From positions 151,110 to 215,109 of the forward strand of contig NZ_LMOI01000002.1 of assembly GCF_001423525.1 (NCBI RefSeq): DNA of 64,000 nucleotides. Direction: 5' to 3'. Made by a program: the position numbers and the translations under genes. Below the pieces are notes generated by a model. That model worked only from the letters and a program-made list of their open reading frames with translations, was not told the DNA's origin and ran no database searches. The DNA comes from Arthrobacter sp. Leaf137 (GTDB lineage: Bacteria; Actinomycetota; Actinomycetes; Actinomycetales; Micrococcaceae). This document shows, one piece after another, positions 47,058-56,800 of this stretch; positions within the stretch are counted from its first letter, which is position 1, and each line of letters opens with the position of its first letter.

Positions 47058-48695
47058 ATGCAGGTAGAAAGGCTTACTTTGACCAGCACGGAGACAACCA
47101 TCACAGAAGCACCGGTCCAGGACGAGGTTTACTACGCCGGACAGCCCTCGAGCGAGGAACAGTTCCATTCCGAGGTGACCTCGGCTGAGGCTGAACAGCG
47201 GTTCAGGCTCCGCCCTGACGTGATCCGGCACAAGGGCCGCTACGCCGTCGTCAACGACAACAGGACGCCCTACCAGGCCATGGTGGAGGACCTGCTGTTC
47301 CTGCGCAACGTGCTGGCCAACGCCGGGCTGGCCTACCTTCTGGTGCGCGGCAACAACGACAGGCCCGTCATCGCGCTGGGCTGGCGGGACCGGAAGAAGC
47401 TCCGGGCCGCCCTGGTGGAGGCCTGCCGGGACGAACCTTTCTACTCCATGACCGTGGATGCGAAGAAGAAGACGTCCGTCCTGGTTGCGGACGGCGAACT
47501 CTCCTCCAACCGGCAGGCGCGCATCTTCCGCCTGTACCGGCCCCGTGTGGAACCGGTGGGCGGCTTCGAGTTCGGCGCATCCGCCGGTGTGCAGATCGAG
47601 CTGTGGTCCTTCGAGGGCGAGCAGATCATCCTGCCCATCGAAAACTCGCTGACGCGCCGCACGCTCCTGCGCCAGGACGCGGTCCGCGGAACGGTGGAAC
47701 GCTACGGCCACACCTGGCCCACCATCGAGAACATGTTCGCCGACCATGCCAGCGACATCAGCTTCGACGTTGACCTGGTGTTCTCATGGGTGGACGGCAG
47801 CTCGCCCGAATACATTGCCGCCCGGCGTGCCCAGCAAAAGGATGCCGTCCTGGGCGAAGGCGACGACCACGAGGCCCGGTTCCGGCAGATCGACGAGCTC
47901 AAGTACGCGCTGCGGTCTGTCTACATGTTCGCGCCGTGGATCCGCCGCATCTTCATCGCCACGGACTCCCCCGCCCCGGCCTGGCTGGCAGAGCACCCCT
48001 CGGTGACCATCGTGCGGAGCGAGGAGTTCTTCTCCGATCCCTCGGTGCTGCCCACCCACAACTCCCAGGCCGTCGAGTGCCAACTGCACCACATCGACGG
48101 ACTCTCAGAGCACTTCCTGTACTCCAACGACGACATGTTCTTCGGCCGGCCCGTCAGCCCGGACCTGTTCTTCACCCCCGGCGGCATCACGAAGTTCATT
48201 GAGGCGGAAACCAGGATTGGCCTGGGCGACAACGCTGCGGAACGCAGCGGGTTCGAGAATGCGGCACGGGTCAACCGCAAGTTGCTGTGGAACAGGTTCG
48301 GCCGGATCACCACCCGTCACCTGGAGCACACTGCCGCGCCCCTTCGCCGGAGCCTCATCAAGCAGATGGAGGAGGAGTTTCCGGAGGAGTTCCGGAAGAC
48401 CGCCGCCAGCAGGTTCCGGGCGGCCGACAACATTTCGGTGACCAACTCGTTCTACCACTACTACGCGCTGCTGACCGGACGTGCCGTCACGCAGACCGCG
48501 GCCAAGGTGCGATACGTGGACACCACCATGCGGGCCGGGCTGAACTACCTGCCCAAGCTGCTGTCCAAGCGGAACATGGACTTCTTCTGCCTCAACGACG
48601 GCAGTTTCCCGGAAGTCGCAGCCGATGAACGTGCCGAACTGGTCACGGATTTCCTGGAGAAGTACTACCCCATCAAGGCGCCCTGGGAGAAGTAG
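47058..48695 (+). CDS. Stealth-family exopolysaccharide phosphotransferase
   Basis: 545 residues. Contains the four Stealth conserved regions: CR1 near 237-250 (DVDLVFSWVDGSSPEY), CR2 about 274-365 (RFRQIDELKYALRSVYMFAP, LSEHFLYSNDDMFFG), CR3 following LWNRFGRITTRHLEHTAAP, and CR4 at NMDFFCLNDG near the end. Family members transfer hexose-1-phosphate in capsule or wall polymers (CpsY-like). The first 230 residues are an added domain. A TTG at 47079, after AGAAAGG, is a plausible alternative start. No other polysaccharide genes are adjacent. Confidence 0.88.
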   Translation: MQVERLTLTSTETTITEAPVQDEVYYAGQPSSEEQFHSEVTSAEAEQRFRLRPDVIRHKGRYAVVNDNRTPYQAMVEDLLFLRNVLANAGLAYLLVRGNNDRPVIALGWRDRKKLRAALVEACRDEPFYSMTVDAKKKTSVLVADGELSSNRQARIFRLYRPRVEPVGGFEFGASAGVQIELWSFEGEQIILPIENSLTRRTLLRQDAVRGTVERYGHTWPTIENMFADHASDISFDVDLVFSWVDGSSPEYIAARRAQQKDAVLGEGDDHEARFRQIDELKYALRSVYMFAPWIRRIFIATDSPAPAWLAEHPSVTIVRSEEFFSDPSVLPTHNSQAVECQLHHIDGLSEHFLYSNDDMFFGRPVSPDLFFTPGGITKFIEAETRIGLGDNAAERSGFENAARVNRKLLWNRFGRITTRHLEHTAAPLRRSLIKQMEEEFPEEFRKTAASRFRAADNISVTNSFYHYYALLTGRAVTQTAAKVRYVDTTMRAGLNYLPKLLSKRNMDFFCLNDGSFPEVAADERAELVTDFLEKYYPIKAPWEK

Positions 48696-48700
48696 CACTG

Positions 48701-48728
48701 CAGTGCCACAGCCCGCGCTGTGGCACTG
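48701..48728. terminator. 12-bp perfect hairpin terminator
   Basis: CAGTGCCACAGC, 4-nt loop CCGC, then exact complement. It lies between the convergent Stealth and metallophosphoesterase genes. No T-run. Confidence 0.6.
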
Positions 48729-48751
48729 CCGCGCGGAAAGCCACCGCAAGG

Positions 48752-49681
48752 TCAGCGCCTGGTGTTGGCGCCCGTCCTCGACATGGTGCGCTGCTTCGCG
48801 GTCTCCGGGATGCGTACCCCGGCGGCCTCGAGGCGCCGCGCAGTCTCGTCTGCCGTCACGTACTCGCCCACCGTCGTCGCGCTTCCCATGGGGACCACCG
48901 AGTGGACAATCGTGTGTTCGTAAACGTGCACCAGGTTGAATGCCTGGCCGCTGTCCTGGCCACGAGTGCCGCCGACCGGAACGTTGAGGTCCTGGGTGTA
49001 GCAGCTGGCGGAGGCCACCGACACCGGGATCCCGGCGAAGGTGGCAGTGGTGGAATAGTGAAGGTGCCCCGCCAGGATGGTCCGTACATCTGAATTCCGG
49101 ACCACCGCAGCCAGCGACCCCTGGTCACGCAGTTCCACCAGCACCGACAAGTCCAGGACCGACGGCACGGGCGGATGGTGCAGCGCAAGGATGGTGCCGT
49201 CCGGCGCGGGCGTCTCAAGTTCCCTCGCCAGCCACTCCAGCTGGGACTCGCTCAGCTCCCCGTGGTGGTACCCCGGAACAGTGGTGTCCATGGTGATCAC
49301 GCGCAGGCCGTTGATGAAGTAGCTGTTGTCCACCGGAGCGTCATCGCGGGGCTGGTCCAGCAGGCCCTCACGGAAGTTGGCACGGTTGTCATGGTTTCCC
49401 ATGGCCCAGATGACCTCGGCACCGAGTTCATCGCAGGCGGGATCGACAATCGCGCGAAGCTTGGCATAAGCGCCAGGCTCGCCCTTATCGGCAAGATCGC
49501 CGGTAAAAATGACGGCCTCCGGCCTCGCCCCGGACGCCTTGACCTCTTCAAAGAGCTGAGTAAGGCGGGCTTCGCTGTCAACGACGCCGTACAGGGGTTC
49601 CGGACCTCCCAACAAATGGGGATCGCTCAGGTGGAGTAGGAAGTGGCGTGGCCGGGGATGTTCGGCCTCGATGTGCTCCAT
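48752..49681 (-). CDS. Calcineurin-like metallophosphoesterase (CpdA/Icc-like)
   Basis: 309 residues. The dinuclear metal site is complete: LSDPHLLG (Asp20, His22), [25 protein letters not shown] and LAGHLHYS. Closest in motif layout to cyclic-nucleotide phosphodiesterases of class III. cAMP as substrate is inferred from the family. It lies alone on this strand, divergent from nothing close; the 164-bp gap to the next gene is AT-rich. Confidence 0.85.
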   Translation of the reverse strand: MEHIEAEHPRPRHFLLHLSDPHLLGGPEPLYGVVDSEARLTQLFEEVKASGARPEAVIFTGDLADKGEPGAYAKLRAIVDPACDELGAEVIWAMGNHDNRANFREGLLDQPRDDAPVDNSYFINGLRVITMDTTVPGYHHGELSESQLEWLARELETPAPDGTILALHHPPVPSVLDLSVLVELRDQGSLAAVVRNSDVRTILAGHLHYSTTATFAGIPVSVASASCYTQDLNVPVGGTRGQDSGQAFNLVHVYEHTIVHSVVPMGSATTVGEYVTADETARRLEAAGVRIPETAKQRTMSRTGANTRR

Positions 49682-49845
49682 TGCTACCTCTGTGGTCGGT
49701 GGGAAACGGCGCTTCCCTTGTACCCCTCAGTAATATTTATCCAATCAGACATTTGGCAAACTTTGGGCAAATCGCCGGAGCTGATGTGGAAAAAGCTAAA
49801 AGAACTGCGCTTTCTGCAGGGCAAATTCGGGAAACAGCCTACATT

Positions 49846-50358
49846 TCAGCCGAGTGCTTTTTCAATCGCGTCGATGACCTCCGCCGAATCCGGCTCCACG
49901 GTGGGTGCGAAGCGCGCCACCACATCGCCGTCGCGGTTCACCAGGAACTTCTCGAAGTTCCACTTCACCAGTCCCGGAAGGATCCCCGTCTTGAACTTGG
50001 TCAGCTCGGCGTAAAGCGGGTGCTGGTTCTTGCCGCGCACATCGGCCTTGGTGGTCAGCGGGAAGGAGACACCGAAGTTGCGCTCGCAGAACTCTGCGAT
50101 CTCGCTGTCACTGCCCGGTTCCTGGCCTGCGAACTGATTGCAGGGGACGCCGAGGATCTCGAATCCCCGGTCGCGGAATTTGCCGTACAGGGCCTCCAGG
50201 CCCGCGTACTGCTGTGTGAAACCACAGTTCGAGGCAACGTTGACTACAAGAACCACGTTCCCCTTGAACCGGGCGAACTCGGTGCTGGTGCCATCATTCA
50301 GGGTCAGGTGAATTGGGTACAGGGGTGCCACGCGTTGCGTCCTCAGGTAGTTGTCCAT
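49846..50358 (-). CDS. Glutathione peroxidase-family thiol peroxidase
   Basis: 170 residues. NVASNCGFTQQYAGLEALY carries the peroxidatic Cys45 (Cys, not Sec). A second Cys73 in GVPCNQFAGQEPG, the Gln in that loop, and Trp in VKWNFEKFLV complete the usual triad. Non-selenium GPx proteins of this kind generally use thioredoxin; actinobacteria lack glutathione. Start M at 50358 (MDNYLRTQ) is chosen over one nine codons upstream, with weak Shine-Dalgarno at both. Confidence 0.93.
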   Translation of the reverse strand: MDNYLRTQRVAPLYPIHLTLNDGTSTEFARFKGNVVLVVNVASNCGFTQQYAGLEALYGKFRDRGFEILGVPCNQFAGQEPGSDSEIAEFCERNFGVSFPLTTKADVRGKNQHPLYAELTKFKTGILPGLVKWNFEKFLVNRDGDVVARFAPTVEPDSAEVIDAIEKALG

Positions 50359-50459
50359 GCCGGTGCTTCGTTGCCAACTGCCCACGGTACTGGTCGCGGC
50401 TGCGTGTTTCCTGTACGTCCGGGGCTATTGGTCCGGTCCATGCCCCGAGGAGGCCCGGG

Positions 50460-51950
50460 CTAGGGCGCCGTTGCAGGCAATTTGGCGGAGGGCAGCGGCG
50501 TTGGGGTCGGCGCGACAGTGGGGGTCACAGTGGCGGTGGAGGTCGGCACCGGGCTGGGCGTCGCGGACGACGGCGGAGGTGCAGTCGGCGTCAGGGCAGA
50601 CGACGTCGGTGTGGGAGTAGGAGTGGGCGCCAGTGTGGGGACCGGCGCCGGAGGCGGTGTGGGACTTGGCACGGGCGTAGCAGTGGGCGTCGGGCTCGGC
50701 GACGGAGCGGGTGAAGGCGTGGGCGTTGGTGTTGGCGTAGGCGTCGGTGTTGGCGTAGGTGTCGGAGTGGGCCTGGGCGTTTGCGTCGGGCTGGGCGTTT
50801 GCGTCGGGACAGGTGAGGGCGAAGGCGTCGGCGTCGGGCTGGGCGTTTGCGTCGGGACAGGTGAGGGCGAAGGCGTCGGCGTCGGGCTGGGCGTCGCTGC
50901 CGGCGGCGTCGGCGTAGGTGTAGGCGACGGTACCTGAGGCGCCCCCGGGGGCGGCAGGACTGTCCCTGTGGGTCCTGGCGTTACCGACGGGAAAGGAGAC
51001 GGAGACGCCGTGGTGGGAGGCGTCGTCGTCGCCGCGGTTCCCTCCTGGCCGGCCGACGGATCCGGTCCCACCCCCAAAGGTATGGTCCACACCGTGGCCC
51101 CCGGCGAAGTTCCGGTGCCAGGTGCATAGGACACCATGGGTTCGGGGGCGGGTCCTCCCAGTGCGCGAAGCGTCATCAGGCTCCAGCCCCGGGGGCTGAC
51201 GTAGCGGCCGTCCATGATCGTTTCGAAGTGCAGGTGGCACCCGGTGGACCACCCGGTGGTGCCCACCCGTGCGATGGCCTGGCCAACCTGCACCTTGTCT
51301 CCCGCCCGTGCTGCAATCGACTCGAGGTGGTTGTACGTGGTGATGAGGCCGTTGCCGTGGTCGATTTCCACCCGGTTGCCACCGCCCCAAGGATGCCAGC
51401 CGGCAGCCCGAACCACGCCGGAATCGGCTGCGTAAACGGTGGTGCCGCACGGCGCCGCGTAGTCCTGGCCAAGGTGGAAATCCCCTGCCGTCCCCGTCAG
51501 CGGACTGGTACGGAACCCGAAAGGAGAGCTGGCATTCAGGAGGGCCAGCGGTGCCATCAGGAAACCTGCCGGCGGCCTGCCGATACCGGACAGTTCCATG
51601 GACACCGTGGATTGTGAGCCAGCTCCCGGGCTACCCACTTGGGGACGCGGAAAAGCTACGGCGGCCCCGGGATCCGTAAGGATTGCCGGGGACAGCAGGC
51701 CGGGACCAACCCGGCCGGACGCCTGGGCTCCCTGGGCAGCTGCAGCGGGAATACGGAAGCCGTTCTCCGCACCCGTTAACGACTTATCCGCCCCGGGTGC
51801 AGCGGCGGTCCGGACGGCCTCGGCTGAACCTGGCCACAGGCCGGTGGACGAAGCACTGAGGTTGACCAGACCGAAGGCCACCGCCAAAGCACCGGTGGCC
51901 ACCAGCGTTCGCGCGGCCGGATGGCTGAAGCGCCGGGCATATCCGCCCAT
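50460..51950 (-). CDS. M23-family cell-wall peptidase with long Pro/Thr/Ser tail
   Basis: 496 residues. Signal-anchor near 11-32, linker, then an M23 (LytM) metallopeptidase domain with His159 and Asp163 (HLGQDYAA), YNHLES and HLHFE (His239, His241) as zinc/catalytic set. From about residue 305 the protein is almost wholly Pro/Thr/Ser/Val, a wall-spanning or glycosylated spacer. Two full 16-residue repeats ([16 protein letters not shown] type) come from a 48-bp DNA repeat. ATG at 51950 has GGGGAA upstream; 52025 is an alternative. Confidence 0.88.
   Translation of the reverse strand: MGGYARRFSHPAARTLVATGALAVAFGLVNLSASSTGLWPGSAEAVRTAAAPGADKSLTGAENGFRIPAAAAQGAQASGRVGPGLLSPAILTDPGAAVAFPRPQVGSPGAGSQSTVSMELSGIGRPPAGFLMAPLALLNASSPFGFRTSPLTGTAGDFHLGQDYAAPCGTTVYAADSGVVRAAGWHPWGGGNRVEIDHGNGLITTYNHLESIAARAGDKVQVGQAIARVGTTGWSTGCHLHFETIMDGRYVSPRGWSLMTLRALGGPAPEPMVSYAPGTGTSPGATVWTIPLGVGPDPSAGQEGTAATTTPPTTASPSPFPSVTPGPTGTVLPPPGAPQVPSPTPTPTPPAATPSPTPTPSPSPVPTQTPSPTPTPSPSPVPTQTPSPTQTPRPTPTPTPTPTPTPTPTPTPSPAPSPSPTPTATPVPSPTPPPAPVPTLAPTPTPTPTSSALTPTAPPPSSATPSPVPTSTATVTPTVAPTPTPLPSAKLPATAP
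50783..50894 (-). repeat. 48-bp tandem repeat in the M23 gene
   Basis: Two full 48-bp units starting at 50783 and 50831 and a third partial one from 50879. Translated on the minus strand each unit gives 16 Pro/Thr/Ser-rich residues. Copy number is likely to vary between strains. Confidence 0.8.
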
Positions 51951-52188
51951 ACCGGTTCCCCAATGCTTGCCAATTGACTGGCTCCAGAAGGTAGCCACCC
52001 GCGCTTTCTTGACGGTACATCTCATGGGACCATACGGGCGGACCGGTGTGAACCCCTAACAACACATTGCGGGGATCATGTGGAAAACCACAGGCTGGAC
52101 TGGCGTGGAGCAACCAAGCCCTGGTCCCCGATCTGCCGTACATGGCAAAGTTCCTCCCACCCACCCGCAAACCGGGCAACAATGGGAT

Positions 52189-53109
52189 ATGCGGAGCTTA
52201 CTTCGGAAGTGGCAAGGCGAAATCAGGAAGACGTTCACCGGAAGGTCGGATGCCCCTCCGGACTGGGCCGTTCGGCTTGAGGAGGGGAACGATGCCGGAT
52301 ACCACCACCCCGGTTCAGCCGTGTGGGCAGTCCACGGCTCCATGTCCCCTATCGTGGCGGGAATCCGGACACTCCTGATGCAGTCCCTCCACCCGGGGGC
52401 ACTGGCGGGTGTCCACGAGCACTCGAACTTCCGGGAGGATCCGCTGGGCCGCCTTGCCCACACGATCCGCTGGATCTTCACGGTCACATATGGTTCACGG
52501 GAAGCCGCCGAAGATGCCTCGGGCAGGGTCCGCCGCCTGCATGCCCCCGTGCACGGGATCTATGACGGCAACGACGGCCAAGCCCACAACTACAGTGCAA
52601 ACGATCCCCACCTGGCCGGCTGGATCCACATCGCCTTTACGGACGCCTTCCTGGCCTCCCACAAAATCTGGGGTGGGCCTGTCCCGGGAGGCCCAGACGC
52701 TTACGTCCGTGAGTGGGCCCAGGCCGGCAGGCTGATGGGCGTCGACCGGCCGCCGCTGACGGAGGCTGACATGCGGGCCGAACTGGACCGCTGGTATGAA
52801 AGCGGCCAGCTGCGCGCGGACCATCGGGTCGCCGAGACGGTGGAGTTCATCCGAAAGGCTCCCCTGCACCCGATGCTGCGGCCTGGCTATCGTGTTCTCT
52901 TCGCCGGCGCCGTGTACAGCCTCGAGCCCCGGTACCGGGCAATGCTGGGGCTCTCTGTCCCGCGGCTGGGCCCCTTCCCGCTGCCGGTGCGGCTCGCGAC
53001 CAAAGCAGTCCTCGGCGTCGTACGCCTCACGCTTGGACCCCGTGGACCGAGTGAGATTGCGGCGCGGGCACGTTTGCTCCGGCTGGGGATGGCAGCACCG
53101 GACGCCTGA
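52189..53109 (+). CDS. MpaB/DUF2236-family oxygenase-like protein
   Basis: 306 residues from the chosen ATG. The signature LHPGALAGVHEHSNFREDP, with GRLAHTIRWIFTVTYGS and YSANDPHLAGWIHIAFTDAF, is typical of MpaB/latex-clearing-protein-like (DUF2236) heme proteins. Substrate unknown. A longer frame begins at 52078, but those 37 residues look non-conserved and AACAAT lies 5 nt upstream of 52189, suggesting a leaderless start. Divergent from the M23 gene. Confidence 0.8.
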   Translation: MRSLLRKWQGEIRKTFTGRSDAPPDWAVRLEEGNDAGYHHPGSAVWAVHGSMSPIVAGIRTLLMQSLHPGALAGVHEHSNFREDPLGRLAHTIRWIFTVTYGSREAAEDASGRVRRLHAPVHGIYDGNDGQAHNYSANDPHLAGWIHIAFTDAFLASHKIWGGPVPGGPDAYVREWAQAGRLMGVDRPPLTEADMRAELDRWYESGQLRADHRVAETVEFIRKAPLHPMLRPGYRVLFAGAVYSLEPRYRAMLGLSVPRLGPFPLPVRLATKAVLGVVRLTLGPRGPSEIAARARLLRLGMAAPDA

Positions 53110-53152
53110 ACACAGCGCCCTCCAGGGTGCCCGTATTCTAGCCAGAACATGC

Positions 53153-53184
53153 AAAAACCCGGCCCCACACTGTGGGACCGGGTT
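53153..53184 (-). terminator. Intrinsic terminator of the tRNA-Ser gene
   Basis: On the minus strand AACCCGGTCCCACA pairs with TGTGGGGCCGGGTT (one mismatch) and is followed by TTT. It begins 6 bp after the tRNA CCA. Confidence 0.8.
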
Positions 53185-53190
53185 CCTGGT

Positions 53191-53278
53191 TGGCGGAGAA
53201 TGGGGGATTTGAACCCCCGAGGGCGTTAACCCAACACGCGTTCCAGGCGTGCGCCATAGGCCGCTAGGCGAATTCTCC
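53191..53278 (-). tRNA. tRNA-Ser (GGA)
   Basis: 88 nt including encoded CCA. Acceptor GGAGAAT/ATTCTCC with discriminator G; anticodon stem CACGC/GCGTG around loop CTGGAAC (anticodon GGA, reads UCC); a long variable arm as in class II tRNAs; T-arm GGGGGTTCAAATCCCCC. The upstream minus-strand TAGTAT at 53302-53307 is a candidate -10 box. Confidence 0.95.
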
Positions 53279-53693
53279 AGCTGCTCTTGAATCAAAAGCA
53301 GATACTAGATTACCTGAAGATTCGCCCATCGCCCAATTGGGCCGTTTTCAGCGTTACGTCGGCGCTTGGACGGCCGCTCCGCGGAGGCCTGCACAGGGTT
53401 CCATGCGCCCGGCTGCCCAGCCACCCCAAAGGGCCAGCAACAGAAATGGGCGCCCCCAACGCGCCCATTCCACCGGACACCGTTGAGCTGCCGGGTCCGG
53501 CCCGTTCAGCCAGGCCACGCAGCTCACAACCTTGAGATTGCCCCAATCGGTGTACATACCAATGATCGCGGCTGCCGGCGGGATTAGCAATGAAAATGCG
53601 CCCCTTTGTGCCCGCTGTTCCATCATTGGACAGGCGGGGCGGACGGAAGATGCCACGGACCGCCGCCGATTCGAGTCGGGCCCGATGTTCGGG
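53279..53693. other. 415-bp intergenic stretch without a supported gene
   Basis: Apart from the candidate tRNA promoter near 53302, I see no conserved protein. Minus-strand open frames here run into the SRP RNA gene, lack a Shine-Dalgarno and match nothing I recognise. The 3' end holds the likely SRP RNA promoter. Confidence 0.6.
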
Positions 53694-53699
53694 TAAAGT
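53670..53699 (+). promoter_or_regulatory. Promoter of the SRP RNA gene
   Basis: TTCGAG (53670-53675), 18-bp spacer and TAAAGT (53694-53699), with the RNA 5' end expected about 7 nt downstream. Confidence 0.55.
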
Positions 53700-53706
53700 A
53701 TCTGAC

Positions 53707-53794
53707 GGCCCCTCATGTGGCGTCATCCTGTTGAACTCCCCCAGGACCGGAAGGTAGCAAGGGTAGACGGGCTCTGGCGGGTGCATGGGGGGTC
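53707..53794 (+). ncRNA. ffs: Small bacterial signal recognition particle RNA (4.5S-type)
   Basis: The conserved Ffh-binding domain is present: CAGGACCGGAAGGTAGCA with the GGAA tetraloop, followed by the AGGGTAGACGGGCTCTGG partner strand. The 5' GGCCCCTCATG and 3' CATGGGGGGTC ends pair to close the hairpin. The location immediately upstream of dnaX is typical for actinobacteria. It guides secretory proteins to the membrane with Ffh and FtsY. Confidence 0.93.
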
Positions 53795-53838
53795 TTTACT
53801 ATTCCCCCACAGGGCGGCAGGATGTCGGCCCGGATTGG

Positions 53839-53844
53839 TAGGGT
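53839..53844 (+). promoter_or_regulatory. -10 box TAGGGT of dnaX, leaderless
   Basis: TAGGGT ends 7 nt before the GTG at 53852, supporting this start over an ATG ten codons upstream. Confidence 0.5.
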
Positions 53845-53851
53845 TTTTCCT

Positions 53852-56800
53852 GTGACAGTTACTACCGCTCTCTACCGCAGATACCGTCCCGATTCCTTCG
53901 CAGACGTTATCGGGCAGGAGCATGTCACCGGACCACTGATGACGGCTTTGCGCAAAAACCGCGTCAACCATGCCTACCTGTTTTCCGGCCCAAGAGGCTG
54001 CGGCAAAACCACCTCCGCCCGCATCCTGGCCCGCTGCCTGAACTGCGCCGAGGGGCCAACCGACACTCCCTGCGGCGTGTGCGCCAGCTGTGTTGAACTG
54101 GCCCGCGGCGGCTCCGGCTCCCTCGATGTCATCGAGATTGATGCCGCCAGCCATGGCGGTGTGGATGATGCACGCGATCTCCGGGAACGCGCCACCTACG
54201 CCCCAGTCCGCGACCGCTACAAGATCTTCATCATCGACGAAGCGCACATGGTCACCTCGGCCGGCTTCAACGCCTTACTGAAAATCGTCGAAGAGCCGCC
54301 GGAACACATCAAGTTCATCTTCGCCACCACGGAACCGGACAAGGTCATTGGCACCATCCGCTCCCGCACGCACCACTACCCTTTCCGGCTGGTTCCGCCC
54401 GAGCCGCTGATGGCCTACCTGGAGCTGCTGTGCAACCAGGAGAACGTCCCGGTGGCCCCCGGCGTCCTGTCCCTGGTCATCCGCGCCGGCGGCGGGTCCG
54501 TCCGTGACTCCCTGTCCGTCCTGGACCAGCTCATGGCAGGCGCAGGGCCGAACGGGCTCGACTACGAGCTCGCCGTTGCGCTGCTCGGCTACACGCACGC
54601 CTCGCTTCTGGACGATGTGGTGGAGGCCGTTGCTGCCTCGGACGCAGCCACCGTTTTCCGCGCGGTGGACCGCGTCATCCAAACCGGGCACGACCCGCGG
54701 CGCTTCGTTGAGGACCTGCTGGAGCGTTTCCGCGACCTGATCATCGTCCAGGCGATGCCGGAAAGCGCCCAGGTCATCCTGCGCGGAATGCCGGCGGACC
54801 AAATCGCCCGGCTGCAGAACCAGGCACACAACCTTGGCGCCGCGGAGTTGTCCCGTGCTGCCGATGTCACCAACACGGCGCTGACCGAGATGACAGGTGC
54901 CACGTCTCCGCGGCTGCACCTGGAACTGCTCTGCGCCCGGATCCTGCTGCCAAGTTCCGAACAGAATGAACGCGGCATTGCTGCGCGCATCGACCGCGTC
55001 GAGCGGCGTCTGAACTACTCCGGGAACGACGCCGGTGCTGCCGCAGGCCAGGGTGCCAGCGCCACGTTGGGTGCCGGATCGGTGCCACCAGCCCCGGCGG
55101 TTGCCCCGATTTCGGTGGCACCACTGGCTGAAACTGCCGGCGCCACCGGTGGCCAGGCTCCCGAGTTCCACGCTCCCGCCGCCCAGTCCCCCTCTTCCCA
55201 GGGCGCAGCTGGCCGTGCTCCCGCTGAGCAGGCTCACACGGGCCAGGGCCAGGCACCGCAGGCCCCTCCAGTGCAGGACCCTGCGGCCGGGACTCCGGAG
55301 CAGGCTCCTACGGCCCCCATCCCGTCGGCCCAGCCGCAGGCTGGTCCGGATGCGCCTTCCCTCCCTGCAACAGGGGAATCTTCGCCCCGGACAACTCAAG
55401 GTGCTCCGGGTGCAGGGACCGCTGATGGCCGCCCGCCGCTGACGGCCCCGCGCGTGAGCACCAACGACTGGCCCGTGGATCAGCCTGGCAACGAGCGCCA
55501 ACCGGGCGGCAGCCCCTCTCCGGTCCAGCCCGCTGCGGGCCGACCGGCGCCCGCGTCCGGACCTGCCGCTGCGGTGCAGGGTCCACAGGGCGCTCCGGAG
55601 CAGGCTCGGCCCGCTTCGTCGTCTCCAACGCAGGACGCATCCGCCCCGGCAGGCTCAGCACACACGTCGCACGGTCGCGGTGACGCCACTGCCGGCACTG
55701 CCAGCGCTGGCAGTGCCGGACAGAACGCGCCACGCGTTACTGCGGCCCCTGGCGGCCCCGCAGGCATGGGCGACGTTGAAGTCCTTCGCCGTGCGTGGCC
55801 AGACGTGCTGCAGACCCTGTCCAAAATCAAGCGCAGCACCTGGGCCCTTGTAGAACCGAACGCCCAGGTCAGCGCCTTCGATGGCAGCGTCCTCACGCTG
55901 GCTTTCGCAACCTCCGGTCTCGCCGGTGCCTTCGGGCGGGCGGATCACTCAGACAACCTCCGCCAGGCGATCCACAAAACAGTGGGCATCGACTGCCAGA
56001 TCAATGCAGTGGCGGCCGGCGCAGGCCAAGCGAGCGCTGAGCCAAACCCAAAAGCACCCGCCAGCCAGGTAGCTACGGCCAACCAGGTGGCTACGGCCAG
56101 TCAGGTGACTACGGCCAGCTCAGCTGACGTTGCCTGGGGCCTTGCCCCGGCGCCCACGGCAGCACCGGCCCCGACCCCGACCCCGGCACCTGCGCCTGCG
56201 CCTGCCGATGCCGGCGGACGTCCCGGGCACAACGCGCCATCGCCGCAGCCAACCCGCACCGGTTCCTCCGCCGTGGCCGCAGGGACCGGCGCAGCGCAGG
56301 CGGCCGAACATGCGGAAGACCCCAAGCCGCCGGCGTCGCAGGACCAGGCACAGGGTGCGCGGGCCGATGTCCCGGCGCCCGGCAGCCACGCTCCTGGCAG
56401 CCACGCCCTTGGCAACTCCGGCGCTGCCGGTAACGCCAGCGGGCCCGCACCGTCCGGTGCCGGCACATCCGGCAGCGCCCCGGCGCGTTCTGCCGTCAAC
56501 AGTCCAGACGGCTCCGCCGCGCCTTCGGGTAGCAGCGCTGCCGCCGGAGGGGACCCCTACGCGACCCTTGCCGGCGACTACTCCTACTCAGACGACGATT
56601 GGGGACCACCGAGGGACGAGGACGCTCCCCCGCTGGAGGAAGAACCTCCCATGGACTGGGCTCCCTCGCCCGCGAAGGGAAGCAAACAGGCGGCAGCCTC
56701 GGCCCCTGTGTCCGCCGAGACACCCGGGCCCTCACCGGCGCCCGCGTCCTCACCGGCATCAGCTCCGTCTCCCATTGGGGAAGCCCCGCAGCGGCCTTCG

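Noticed and set aside
50783-50894. 48-bp repeats considered as a CRISPR or minisatellite array
   Set aside because: The units are adjacent with no spacers and are in frame with the Pro/Thr tail, so this is a coding repeat.
50482-50937. Gly/Val-rich frame on the + strand, looking like a VGVG repeat protein
   Set aside because: It is the complement of the Pro/Thr tail of the M23 peptidase. Its composition follows from that DNA repeat.
53191-53278. tRNA-Ser as an integration site of a mobile element
   Set aside because: No integrase, no duplicated tRNA 3' end and no compositional shift on either side.
53310-53786. 158-residue minus-strand frame between tRNA-Ser and dnaX
   Set aside because: It covers the SRP RNA gene, has no Shine-Dalgarno and shows no recognisable protein.
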